Source of the DNA: Haloarculaceae archaeon
Lineage (GTDB): Archaea; Halobacteriota; Halobacteria; Halobacteriales; Haloarculaceae
Direction: 5' to 3'
Assembly: GCA_028274885.1 (NCBI GenBank)
Contig: JAQCMX010000109.1
Coordinates: 1-22,403 of the forward strand
Length of the DNA stretch: 22,403 nucleotides
The notes under the pieces: model-generated
Seen by the model: only the letters and a program-made list of their open reading frames with translations
What the model was told of the DNA's origin: nothing
The model's database searches: none
Position numbers and translations under genes: made by a program
In this document: positions 1 through 7,862 of the stretch, one piece after another
Position numbering within the stretch: position 1 is the stretch's first letter
How the letters are laid out: the number at the start of each line of letters is the position of its first letter

Positions 1-1
1 C

Positions 2-1279
2 ATGGAACTCGACGATCACGCCGAGGAACTTGCCTCCGACCTCGGTCTCGACAAAGAGGAGGTCAAAGGCAGTCTCGAAAACCTCGTAGAGTACAGTGTC
101 CCAATCGAGGAAGCCAAGCGAAACGTCAGACGTCAGTACGGGGACGACGGCGCAGGTGACGGAACCGGCGAGATTCCGACCAAGCAACTGGCGGAGATAT
201 CGACAGACGATGCGAACGTCTCCACGACCGCGGTGGTGCTCACGAGTGGCAAGCGCTCGATCCAGTACGACGACGAGAAGTCGGTTATCGTCGAGGGTGA
301 ACTCGCCGACGAGTCCGGACAGATCGATTACACGTCCTGGGAGGAGTTCGAACTCGTCCCCGGAGAGACGGTCCGGATCCGTAACGCCGACGTCAGAGAG
401 TGGGATGGCAAACCGGAACTGAACCTCGGGGGTTCCTCGACGGTCGAGCCGGTGGACGAAGAGATTCAGGTGGCACCAAGGGTCGGTGGTGATCGATCTC
501 TCGCCGATTTAGCGCCCGGAAACCGCGGCCGAAACGTCGAGGTACGGGTACTCGACGTCGAGCGGAAGACAATCGATGGCCGGGACGGGAAAACGGAGAT
601 ACTCAGCGGGACCGTAGGCGACGAGAGCGGCCGGCTTCCCTTTACCGACTGGGAGCCACACGAGGCGATCCAGGACGGGAACTCGCTCAGACTCGAGGAC
701 GTGTTCGTCCAGGAGTTCCGGGGCGTCCCGTCGGTGAACGTCTCGGAGTTTTCCGACGTCGGAGTTCTTGAGACTGATGTCGTAGTCACCGAATCTGCTC
801 AGCGCCGGACCGTCCGGGAGGCCGTCGAGAGTGGCGGACTCTACGACGTCGAACTGGTTGGCAACGTCGTGGCCGTCCGGGACGGTTCCGGGCTGATCGA
901 ACGCTGCCCCGAGTGTGGTCGGGTCGTCCAGAGCGGCCAGTGTCGGAGCCACGGCGAGGTCGACGGGGAGGACGACCTGCGGGTGAAAGCGATCCTTGAC
1001 GACGGTACGGGAACCGTCACGGTGATACTCGATTCCGAACTGACCGCGGGAGTCTACGGCGGTGGACTCGACGCCGCCCGCGACCACGCCCGCGACGCGA
1101 TGGACCGGGAAGTCGTGGCCGATGCGATCCGCGAGCGCATCGTCGGTTACGAGTTCCAGGTCAGGGGTTCGCTCTCGGTCGACGATTTTGGTGCGAATCT
1201 CAACGCCTCCGAGTTCGAACGCCGTGAAACCGATCCGGTGACGCGTGCACGCCGCCTGCTCCAGGAGGTCGAGGGATGA
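2..1279 (+). CDS. rpa1: Replication protein A, RPA1-type ssDNA-binding protein
   Basis: Single-stranded DNA-binding protein of replication and repair, 425 aa. The sequence shows a short helical N-terminus (1-45), three OB-fold-like segments at about 65-145, 165-255 and 280-400, and a zinc-finger motif C302-x2-C305-x8-C314-x2-H317 inside the third OB region, which is the layout of archaeal RPA with a C-terminal zinc OB fold. The repeated pattern 'DESG..(D/P).T.WE' in OB1 (104-114) and OB2 (208-217) supports tandem OB folds. The ATG is the second base of the window, so the promoter is not visible. An upstream extension cannot be excluded, but the length fits the family. The stop overlaps the next start (ATGA). 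In Haloferax volcanii rpa1 is known to be co-transcribed with rpap1 and rpe, and the same order is seen here. Confidence 0.9.
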   Translation: MELDDHAEELASDLGLDKEEVKGSLENLVEYSVPIEEAKRNVRRQYGDDGAGDGTGEIPTKQLAEISTDDANVSTTAVVLTSGKRSIQYDDEKSVIVEGELADESGQIDYTSWEEFELVPGETVRIRNADVREWDGKPELNLGGSSTVEPVDEEIQVAPRVGGDRSLADLAPGNRGRNVEVRVLDVERKTIDGRDGKTEILSGTVGDESGRLPFTDWEPHEAIQDGNSLRLEDVFVQEFRGVPSVNVSEFSDVGVLETDVVVTESAQRRTVREAVESGGLYDVELVGNVVAVRDGSGLIERCPECGRVVQSGQCRSHGEVDGEDDLRVKAILDDGTGTVTVILDSELTAGVYGGGLDAARDHARDAMDREVVADAIRERIVGYEFQVRGSLSVDDFGANLNASEFERRETDPVTRARRLLQEVEG

Positions 1280-2907
1280 GCGAGTCGGAACAAAGCGGTG
1301 CCGGTCGACGCGAGGTCGCGTACCGACTGTTCGCCGCGGAGTACGAAGATGCGGACCTTTCGTACTCCGAAGGCGACGAGGAGCGTGCACCCAATTACGT
1401 CATCACACCGAGTGGTGCGCGCGTCAACCGGCTGTTCGTCGTGGGGGTGTTGACCGAAGTCGAACAGGTTAGCGACGACATCTTGCGCGCCAGAGTTGTC
1501 GATCCGACCGGAGCCTTCGTCCTCTATGCCGGTCAGTACCAGCCCGACGAACAGGCGTTTCTGAAGCGGACGTCGACACCGACGTTCGTGGCCGTGACCG
1601 GCAAGGCGCGGACGTTCACCCCCGATGATACTGACACTATCTATACCTCCGTTCGCCCCGAGAGTATCAACGAGGTCGAGGAGCGGACGCGGGATCGATG
1701 GACGATCCAGGCAGCCGAACACACACTCGAGCGCGTGGGACAGATGACGACAGCATTGACCGCAGATGATGCGGGTGATTCGCTGCGTTCGTCCCTGAGC
1801 AACCAGGGCGTAGACGACGGTCTGGCACGTGGCATCGCACTCGCGTTGGAACACTACGGGACAACCCCGACCTATCTAGATGCAGTACGGGGGATGGCAA
1901 TAGAGGCTGTCCGTGTCGTGGCAGGGGAAACCGGCGAGGTCGACGGGGTTGACGTGTCGCCAAACGCCGAGGGCAAGATGACTGCGCCGGATCTACAGGC
2001 GGGGGGGCTCGATTCGAGCGTTCTCAGTGAGGACGCAGGCTCCGCCGAGAGTGAAACAGGTTCGGATCCGGTCACGGCTGAGACGGACCAAGACGTGTCC
2101 ACACTACAAGACAGTGCGGACCCCTCCCCAGAAGAGACAGAGCGGACAACGACCCAGCCGACAGCCGAAAAGCGCACAGAGAGTAGCGAAACCGGGTCGA
2201 AGGGGGAAACGCCGGAGGCTGGCCGGTCGGGGTCACAAGCGCCGGGCGATGAACGATCAGGGACAGAGGTGTCAGGGATCGGAGCGTCTGAATCAAATGC
2301 AGACGGAGATAGCACGATAGCAACTGGGGGGGCAGGTGCCGAGACGAGTCTGGGTGCAGACGACCAGGAGGATTTAAAAGGAGACGGGGACGAACTTGGC
2401 GATTTCGAACCCGACGAGGAGTTCGAACTCGAGGAGGAGACCCGCCAGGAGATCGAAGAGGAGTACGGAACTGAGTTCCGGAGCGGAACCGAGGTAGAGG
2501 AGCCGGGAGACGCCGACATTGAGACCCCTGGTGTCGACGCAGAGCCGACCCCTGCTAGCTCCGGCGGGGAAGACGGGGCAGCCACGACCGAAGAAGCCGG
2601 GGGCACGGAGCCGGAGGATCGAGAGGAAGTGGCCGCTGACGAGGGAGCCACAGATATCTCCGAGGAGAGAGACACAAAGACCGCCAAGGAGAGCGATCCG
2701 CTGACCTCACCGGACGATGTCGAGGCGACGGTCGTTACGATCATGCAGGAACTCAACGACGGTTCGGGCGTCCCACGCGAGAGCCTCCACGCCGAGATAC
2801 AGGATCGGTACGATGTGGCGACCGAGGCTGTCGATGACGCGATCCAGGCGGCACTGATGAACGGGCAGTGCTGGGAACCAGACGACGAGACGTTGATGCC
2901 GATCTAA
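1276..2907 (+). CDS. rpap1: RPA-associated protein RPAP1 (COG3390 type)
   Basis: 543-aa partner of RPA1; in Haloferax the RPAP proteins interact specifically with the RPA encoded in the same operon. The N-terminal part (about 20-125) has an OB-fold-like segment, with 'NRLFVVGVLTEVE' and 'RARVVDPTG' resembling OB strands. It is followed by a short helical region (135-220), then a long low-complexity acidic linker (about 225-475) rich in E, D, G, S and T. The last ~65 residues (from 'DDVEATVVTIMQEL') look like a compact helical or winged-helix domain, reminiscent of the C-terminal domain of RPA32; that comparison is inference. Translation is probably coupled to rpa1 through the 4-bp ATGA overlap. 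The linker length is probably variable between species. Confidence 0.87.
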   Translation: MSESEQSGAGRREVAYRLFAAEYEDADLSYSEGDEERAPNYVITPSGARVNRLFVVGVLTEVEQVSDDILRARVVDPTGAFVLYAGQYQPDEQAFLKRTSTPTFVAVTGKARTFTPDDTDTIYTSVRPESINEVEERTRDRWTIQAAEHTLERVGQMTTALTADDAGDSLRSSLSNQGVDDGLARGIALALEHYGTTPTYLDAVRGMAIEAVRVVAGETGEVDGVDVSPNAEGKMTAPDLQAGGLDSSVLSEDAGSAESETGSDPVTAETDQDVSTLQDSADPSPEETERTTTQPTAEKRTESSETGSKGETPEAGRSGSQAPGDERSGTEVSGIGASESNADGDSTIATGGAGAETSLGADDQEDLKGDGDELGDFEPDEEFELEEETRQEIEEEYGTEFRSGTEVEEPGDADIETPGVDAEPTPASSGGEDGAATTEEAGGTEPEDREEVAADEGATDISEERDTKTAKESDPLTSPDDVEATVVTIMQELNDGSGVPRESLHAEIQDRYDVATEAVDDAIQAALMNGQCWEPDDETLMPI

Positions 2908-2919
2908 CCTGGTGGGATT

Positions 2920-3681
2920 GTGGTGCTTGAACCGATCCCGGACGAACCGGCGGCGGTGGCAACCCATGCTGAGGGGCGTGCGCTCGTGATCGCCGATTAC
3001 CACGCCGGTATCGAAGCGGTGCTCAGCCACGAAGGGGTCGAACTGGCGAGCAGAGCCCACCAGCGACGGGACCGACTGCGGGCGTTGCTGACCGAGACTG
3101 AACCGGATAGACTCGTAATTCTGGGTGATCTTGTTCACGCTATCGGGGATCCGTGGGAGACCGAGCGTTCGGAGGTTACGTCGCTTCTCGAGATGCTTCC
3201 GGTCCCGCTGACACTGGTGAAGGGAAACCACGATGGAAAGATCGAGCCGATACTGCGTTCACACGACCAGGACCTGTCGGTCACGCCAGCCGATGGGACC
3301 GTCATAGGGGAGGGCGACCAGACTGTCGGGTTCGCGCACGGACACACCTGGCCCGGAGAAGCGGTGCTGGGAGCCAGTACCGTCTGTATCGGTCACGAGC
3401 ACCCGATGGTGAGACTGGCAGACACCGTCGGTGGTTGTCGGACCGAACGCGCCTGGCTACGGGGTGAACTGGACCCGGTACCGTTCCGTGCTCATCACAA
3501 CACTGACCGGGATTCCGAGGGGGACATTGTCGTCTTTCCGGCGTTCAACGATATCTCGGGCGGTACGTGGGTCAACGTCGACGATCAGGAGTTTCTCTCA
3601 CCGTTTCTTCCCGACGGGCTTGGGGGCGGTGAGGCGTACCTCCTCGATGGAACCCGGTTGGGACCGTACGACACCGTCTGA
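2920..3681 (+). CDS. rpe: Calcineurin-like phosphoesterase RPE, third gene of the rpa1 operon
   Basis: 253-aa metallophosphoesterase. All the metal-binding motifs of the family are visible in order: D26-x-H28 ('IADYHAG'), GDLVH (69-73), GNHD (102-105), H140-G-H ('FAHGHTWP') and GHEH (158-161). It should therefore bind two divalent metals and hydrolyse a phosphoester, but the substrate is unknown. The start is GTG at 2920 (a second GTG follows at 2923), 12 nt after the rpap1 stop. GGTGGGAT just upstream resembles a Shine-Dalgarno sequence, and no ATG is available near the family's expected N-terminus. In Haloferax volcanii the equivalent gene is part of the rpa1 transcript, suggesting a role in DNA metabolism; the role itself is not established here. 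Confidence 0.87.
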   Translation: MVLEPIPDEPAAVATHAEGRALVIADYHAGIEAVLSHEGVELASRAHQRRDRLRALLTETEPDRLVILGDLVHAIGDPWETERSEVTSLLEMLPVPLTLVKGNHDGKIEPILRSHDQDLSVTPADGTVIGEGDQTVGFAHGHTWPGEAVLGASTVCIGHEHPMVRLADTVGGCRTERAWLRGELDPVPFRAHHNTDRDSEGDIVVFPAFNDISGGTWVNVDDQEFLSPFLPDGLGGGEAYLLDGTRLGPYDTV

Positions 3682-3832
3682 TACTGGTTCCTGTGGCTTC
3701 CGTCGTGATTACTGTGGGGCTTTCAGGTCGGATGTATCGAATTGGCTGTTTCACAGGCCGACACGCGAAACAAGCGCACTACAGCGGTACGGATTCGCAA
3801 CAATCACCACCAGCCAGGACACCACCGTTTGA

Positions 3833-4708
3833 TTACCCTGAACATCGGTGAGAGACCGCAGAATAAAACTCTTCGCTGCTCTCGACGCTATCGAGCGAAA
3901 GAGCGAATAACGCACCGGCATACTGATCGTCCTCGTCGGCGCGGTGAGCAGCGCTCGTCACGTAGAGTTCGTTCATAGACGACCCACCGAAGGTCAGGCT
4001 GGTGACATCCTGTGCGGGGAGGTTGATACGCCGGTCTCGGGTACCGGCCGGTGTGAATCGAACGACAGAGGAGCCCCCATAGAGTGCAACCCAGACGTGA
4101 CCGGCTGTATCGACGGTCAGTCCGTCGGGAAGCCCCTCTTCCTGTGGGATTTCTGCGAATGTCGTCCGGTTCGAGAGTGCACCCGTCGCGCGGTCGTAGT
4201 CGAACTCGTACACGCGTCCACCCATCGTCTCGCAGAGATAGAGCGACTCCAAATCCGGCGAAAACCCCAGCCCGTTTGCAAGTTCGATGTCATCACAGAG
4301 TGTCGTCAATTCACCGTCGGTGTCAAGCCGGTATAGATAGGCAAGGTCATCTGTTGCCGGTTGTGTCCCGCAAAACACGCGCCCGTCCGGGTCGGCAATT
4401 ACATCGTTGAACCGTGACTCACGTAACTCCGCTACCCCGTCGACGACGGTGGTGAGTTCGCCATTATCCAGTCGTCTGATCGCCCCTTCGTCCATGAACA
4501 GAAGCAGTGAACCGTCGGCTTGGAGGGTAAACCCCGTGACGTCGTCGCCGTCGTAGAACTGCTCGTGCGTCTCGCTGGCTGGGTCGTACCGGAACAGCCT
4601 CCCGGTAAACTGGTCCGTCCAGTAGAGTTGATGTTCGTCCGGATGCCACAGTGGGCATTCACCGACCTCGCACTGGTAGTCGGCCACAACTGTCGGTTCG
4701 TGTGACAT
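3833..4708 (-). CDS. SMP-30/gluconolactonase/LRE family beta-propeller protein
   Basis: 291-aa six-bladed propeller of the SMP-30 (regucalcin/gluconolactonase) family, likely a cytosolic sugar lactone hydrolase. The expected single-metal site is present: E17 in 'ECPLW', N101 in 'SRFNDV', N145 in 'LANGLGFSPD' and D195 in 'LPDGLTVD', the last being the usual catalytic base. Repeated 'D..GRVF.GT', 'LYLCE' and 'HVWVALYGG' strands fit the blades. I chose the ATG at 4708 because family members start just before the metal Glu and because a TATA-like element lies about 28 nt upstream; a longer in-frame start at 4837 would add 43 unrelated residues. It may belong to an oxidative sugar pathway (for example a Dahms or Entner-Doudoroff-like route), but no sugar dehydrogenase or dehydratase is next to it. 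Substrate unknown. Confidence 0.85.
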   Translation of the reverse strand: MSHEPTVVADYQCEVGECPLWHPDEHQLYWTDQFTGRLFRYDPASETHEQFYDGDDVTGFTLQADGSLLLFMDEGAIRRLDNGELTTVVDGVAELRESRFNDVIADPDGRVFCGTQPATDDLAYLYRLDTDGELTTLCDDIELANGLGFSPDLESLYLCETMGGRVYEFDYDRATGALSNRTTFAEIPQEEGLPDGLTVDTAGHVWVALYGGSSVVRFTPAGTRDRRINLPAQDVTSLTFGGSSMNELYVTSAAHRADEDDQYAGALFALSLDSVESSEEFYSAVSHRCSG

Positions 4709-4732
4709 AACAGGATATTGTTTTGCAGAGGG

Positions 4733-4738
4733 GATATA
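4733..4738 (-). promoter_or_regulatory. TATA-like element of the SMP-30 gene
   Basis: On the minus strand the sequence reads CTATATCC, centred about 28 nt before the ATG at 4708. This is the haloarchaeal spacing for a leaderless transcript. The call rests on spacing and composition only. Confidence 0.4.
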
Positions 4739-4900
4739 GCTGTGGGTTCGCCGGATTACATTCACTTTGTTGAGGCCGAGAACCGAGGAACAGCAGCCGA
4801 TTATCGGCGCCACCTGCCGGACGGTGCTGCGGATCACAACCCTGCGAGCAGTTTCGATCTCTGTACGGTGTAATAAAAGTTACGCGCGATCGTATCGGAA

Positions 4901-5083
4901 TCAGTTCATCTCCGAGAGCGTGACCGCTGTGTCAGACTGTACCCAGGCGAGTGGCTCGTTGAAATCAAAGAGCACGACCCCGTCTTCGATTTCGTAGGCA
5001 CCTGTCGCCACACAATCACTGTAAAGCGCTTGCTCCGATTCGATACTACGCTGATCCGGCTGAAGATTCGTCAGGTCTTCCAT
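4901..5083 (-). CDS. Small conserved haloarchaeal protein (DUF7331-like)
   Basis: 60-aa acidic protein of unknown function. The core 'YEIEDGVVLFDFNEPLAWVQSD' matches what I recall of a family of small haloarchaeal proteins (DUF7331); the function is not known. There are no membrane segments and one cysteine. I place the start at the ATG at 5083. A longer ATG at 5101 adds six residues, but the TATA-like stretch GTATATGTT (minus strand, around 5113-5120) would put the transcript start near 5090, downstream of 5101. It is divergent from the methyltransferase gene. After the stop, an AT-rich stretch (4870-4883, with TTTTATT on the minus strand) may end the transcript. Confidence 0.65.
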   Translation of the reverse strand: MEDLTNLQPDQRSIESEQALYSDCVATGAYEIEDGVVLFDFNEPLAWVQSDTAVTLSEMN

Positions 5084-5201
5084 GCCTCTGTTTCGTGCCA
5101 TGACACACCATAACATATACTTTCTGGCTACGGCACCTCTTTCGTTCTGTGATCGGCTAAATACCAAGCCTTATCGATGCGTGCTGGCTATCTCGAACCG
5201 A

Positions 5202-6050
5202 ATGGACACACGAGACCTCGACACCGACGAGGTCGCAAGTATCTACGACGAACTGCTGGAAACCTACGAGAGCGAGTGGGACTACCGGGGTCACCGTAGT
5301 ATGCACCTGTCGTACTACGACGCGGACCACGAGGAGCCTGGATCGGCGGCAGTAAACACGATGCGTGTCCTCTCGGAGGCAGCGGAAATCACCGCCGAGG
5401 ACCGCGTTCTCAACATCGGGTGTGGGGCCGGTGAGGACTCGGTCTGGAACGCCAGAGCCCACGGGGCCACCGTTATCGGTGTCAACATCAGCGAATCGCA
5501 ACTCCAGACCGCTCGCGAGAACGCCCGGGAGCACGATGTCTCAGATCTGACCGAGTTCCGGTACGACGACTTCCACGAGTTGTCGACGGTCGAAGCTAGT
5601 TCGATCGACGTCGTCTGGGGACTCGAGGCGCTCTCTCATTCACCCGATCTGGCGGCGGTCTTCGAACAGATAGATCGGGTGTTACAAACGGAGGGACGAA
5701 TCGCCGTGACAGATCTGTTCGTGCGGGGCTCGGACGCGGGCGAACCGGCCGAGTTCCGAACCATCAACGATGCCCTGGGTGTTCGTCTCGGTCCGATCGA
5801 GGAACTCGAAAATCTGCTCGAAAACCGCGGATACCAGAACGTGAACGTCCGTGATCTCACCGACGGTGTCCAGTCCTGCACGAAACGCCGACACCGGTTT
5901 GCCCGGGTCGCAGCGCCGGTCAGCCGGCTGCTCTCGCTCGTGGGTCGGGGTTCCGAGACGAGACGAGGGGTGTACAGAGCCAACGCTGAAATCCACCGGC
6001 TGGTGTCCGAGGGACGACTCGGTTACTTTCTGGTCACTGCCGGACGGTAA
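5202..6050 (+). CDS. Class I SAM-dependent methyltransferase (small-molecule type)
   Basis: 282-aa methyltransferase with a Rossmann core. Motif I is 'VLNIGCGAG' (69-77), followed by the post-I motif 'GVNISESQLQTAR' (93-105), where an N takes the place of the usual acidic residue, as in sterol-, tocopherol- and other natural-product methyltransferases related to UbiE/Erg6. Motif III is 'EGRIAVTDLFVR' (164-175). An N-terminal helical lid (1-60) and a C-terminal part ending 'GRLGYFLVTAGR' complete the fold. The ATG at 5202 is chosen because residues upstream (from 5082) overlap the divergent gene and do not look conserved. The acceptor is unknown; a lipid, quinone-like or osmolyte-type substrate is possible. 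It converges with the kinase-like gene, whose stop lies 28 bp away. Confidence 0.83.
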   Translation: MDTRDLDTDEVASIYDELLETYESEWDYRGHRSMHLSYYDADHEEPGSAAVNTMRVLSEAAEITAEDRVLNIGCGAGEDSVWNARAHGATVIGVNISESQLQTARENAREHDVSDLTEFRYDDFHELSTVEASSIDVVWGLEALSHSPDLAAVFEQIDRVLQTEGRIAVTDLFVRGSDAGEPAEFRTINDALGVRLGPIEELENLLENRGYQNVNVRDLTDGVQSCTKRRHRFARVAAPVSRLLSLVGRGSETRRGVYRANAEIHRLVSEGRLGYFLVTAGR

Positions 6051-6078
6051 GACCCAGGACACGGGAGAGCCACCGGCG

Positions 6079-7611
6079 TCAGGACAAGTACGTATGGGCC
6101 CTGTACAGAACCCCCAACGTAACCCCCCAGGCAAGGTGGCCAGCGAAGGACGCAGGGGTCAGGTTCGGGAAGGGCCTCTCCAAGCCGACCAACTGCAGCC
6201 ACAGTGGCATGACGACCCCAGCCGCGACGGCCCACAGCAGCAGGCTGAACCCGACCGCAATTGCGACACATCTGCCCATTTTGTTGGTGTACCGGTGTGG
6301 CAGTGTCGAGAGGATTGCCGCGTAGACGAGACCGAAAACGACGCTGTGAAACTCGTGGGAGATCCAGCCGACAAGCCGATCATCCACGCCATACAGGGCG
6401 CCGATGATCGGAACGAACCCGGTGAGTCCCTGCATAACCAGTCCCATCGCGAGGCCCCCAGCGAGGGACGCCCCGATAACAAGCAGGAGGTTTGGGGTGG
6501 CAATGGCGGGCGTTGTCAGGGAGCCACTGTGGTTTGTTGCCGTTGTGCCATCGCCAGGTCGGGGCAGTTCGATCGAGATGGTCGTCCCGTCAGTACTGAC
6601 CGTGGTGTCGATGGTTCCATCGAACGACTCGACGAGCAGTCGGACGATGTTCAGTCCGAACCCGGTGGTTGGATCGTCGAACTCGGCGATAGTCCCCTTC
6701 TCTAGGAGTGCCTGCTGGTCCGCCGGAAGCCCCGGACCGTTGTCGCTTACACTGACCGTTGCGTTCCGTCGGGTTGTCCTGATCTCTACCTCCACACGAG
6801 GGGTGTTCGAGTCGCTGTATTTGACGGCATTTTCGACCAGATGTCCGATAGCCTCTGTGAACTGGTCGTTTGCATACACCGGTACAGAGTCCTCCGGAGG
6901 ACGGAACGAACAATCGATCTCCGGATGCCGGGTTTCCACGGCATCGATACCTGCCTCAGCAGCGTCGACCAGATCGATGGTGGTATCAGGTCCTGCTGAT
7001 TCCGCCCCCGTATTAGTTAGGTATTTTACATTTTCGACCGTGTTGATCACGCTTTCTGCCTGTCTATCGATGATGTCGACCGATTGCTCGTTTTGTGAGT
7101 CTTTCAAAACCTCGGTATGACCTTTGATCGCTGTGGCGGCATTTATCACCTGGTCCCGGAGGAGACGGTTCAACATCACCAACCGGTTGGCTTGCTGTTT
7201 TAGATCCCGGCGTTGTCGCCTGTTTCGGGCGGCAAAGATACCGGTCAGGGTCCCACCGATGGCACCGCCGATGAGGAAGTTCGAAAAGATCGCCTGGTCG
7301 CGCAGGACTGTGACATCCGTGAGTGCCTTCGGTTCCGTTCCGAGGAGTGTCAGGGCGACGAGCAGGAGCATCGAACCGGTGCCGACGAGACACCAGACCG
7401 CGGTTGTTCTGACCATCTCCGGATCGTACCTGCCGACTGTAAGGACAACGCCGAAGGCGGACAGTGCCAGGCCAAGAATCAAAGGCACCACGCCGCTCCA
7501 CAGGAACTGTTGTTGGGACTCCGTTGCTGCGAGCGAGACTGTAAACCGCGTCAACAGGAACCCGACCAGCGCTACAATAATGCCACCAGGGGAGAGCTCG
7601 CGCCAGTGCAT
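6079..7611 (-). CDS. Eight-TM histidine-kinase-like protein with C-terminal membrane domain
   Basis: 510-aa membrane sensor kinase-like protein. Four hydrophobic helices lie at the N-terminus (about 9-30, 40-60, 70-92, 108-128), then a DHp-like segment (135-200), an HATPase_c domain (230-352) and four further hydrophobic helices (about 375-397, 420-437, 447-472, 485-503). The ATP-binding boxes are intact: N-box 'HLVENAVKYS' (257-266), G1 'SDNGPGLP' (289-296), G2 'TGFGLNIVRLL' (316-326). The DHp segment reads 'LLRDQVINAATAIKGH', where haloarchaeal kinases normally have L-R-H-D-x-R-N, so the phospho-acceptor His appears replaced by Asp. The start at ATG 7611 is preferred over 7638 because TATA-like sequences at 7645-7662 would place transcription between them. 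No response regulator is adjacent. Confidence 0.82.
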   Translation of the reverse strand: MHWRELSPGGIIVALVGFLLTRFTVSLAATESQQQFLWSGVVPLILGLALSAFGVVLTVGRYDPEMVRTTAVWCLVGTGSMLLLVALTLLGTEPKALTDVTVLRDQAIFSNFLIGGAIGGTLTGIFAARNRRQRRDLKQQANRLVMLNRLLRDQVINAATAIKGHTEVLKDSQNEQSVDIIDRQAESVINTVENVKYLTNTGAESAGPDTTIDLVDAAEAGIDAVETRHPEIDCSFRPPEDSVPVYANDQFTEAIGHLVENAVKYSDSNTPRVEVEIRTTRRNATVSVSDNGPGLPADQQALLEKGTIAEFDDPTTGFGLNIVRLLVESFDGTIDTTVSTDGTTISIELPRPGDGTTATNHSGSLTTPAIATPNLLLVIGASLAGGLAMGLVMQGLTGFVPIIGALYGVDDRLVGWISHEFHSVVFGLVYAAILSTLPHRYTNKMGRCVAIAVGFSLLLWAVAAGVVMPLWLQLVGLERPFPNLTPASFAGHLAWGVTLGVLYRAHTYLS

Positions 7612-7831
7612 TATTTTTTTCAGAGGACCCCAGTACAAACACTTCTATATGTGTCTAATTAAGGATTGTTAAGACGGATTTAGATTAAAAAACCAGGGGA
7701 GATACTGTTCCGGTATCGGGATAAACGACAATACCGACTATCGTTGTCCGGGGGAGAAGGAGGTCGTATCGGCTCACCACTGGCTCGAACGACAGAGCAG
7801 AATGTGCAGTCTGTTGGCAGGACTGCGGAGG

Positions 7832-7838
7832 TTTTTAT
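7832..7838 (+). promoter_or_regulatory. TATA box of polB
   Basis: TTTTTAT lies about 28 nt upstream of the polB ATG at 7863, the expected distance for a leaderless haloarchaeal mRNA. No Shine-Dalgarno match is seen immediately before the ATG, which fits. Confidence 0.5.
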
Positions 7839-7862
7839 TGCTGGCAGACAAGAGCGAACAGT

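Noticed and set aside
509..1390. 293-aa minus-strand open frame opposite rpa1
   Set aside because: Shadow of rpa1/rpap1, Arg/Val/Pro-rich, with no motif.
1872..2756. 294-aa minus-strand Ser-rich open frame opposite rpap1
   Set aside because: The Ser/Pro runs are simply the complement of the acidic repeat-like linker in RPAP1.
7711..7736. Inverted repeat CGGTAT/ATACCG in the kinase-polB gap
   Set aside because: Only 6 bp with a 14-bp spacer and not placed at either promoter; too weak to call an operator.
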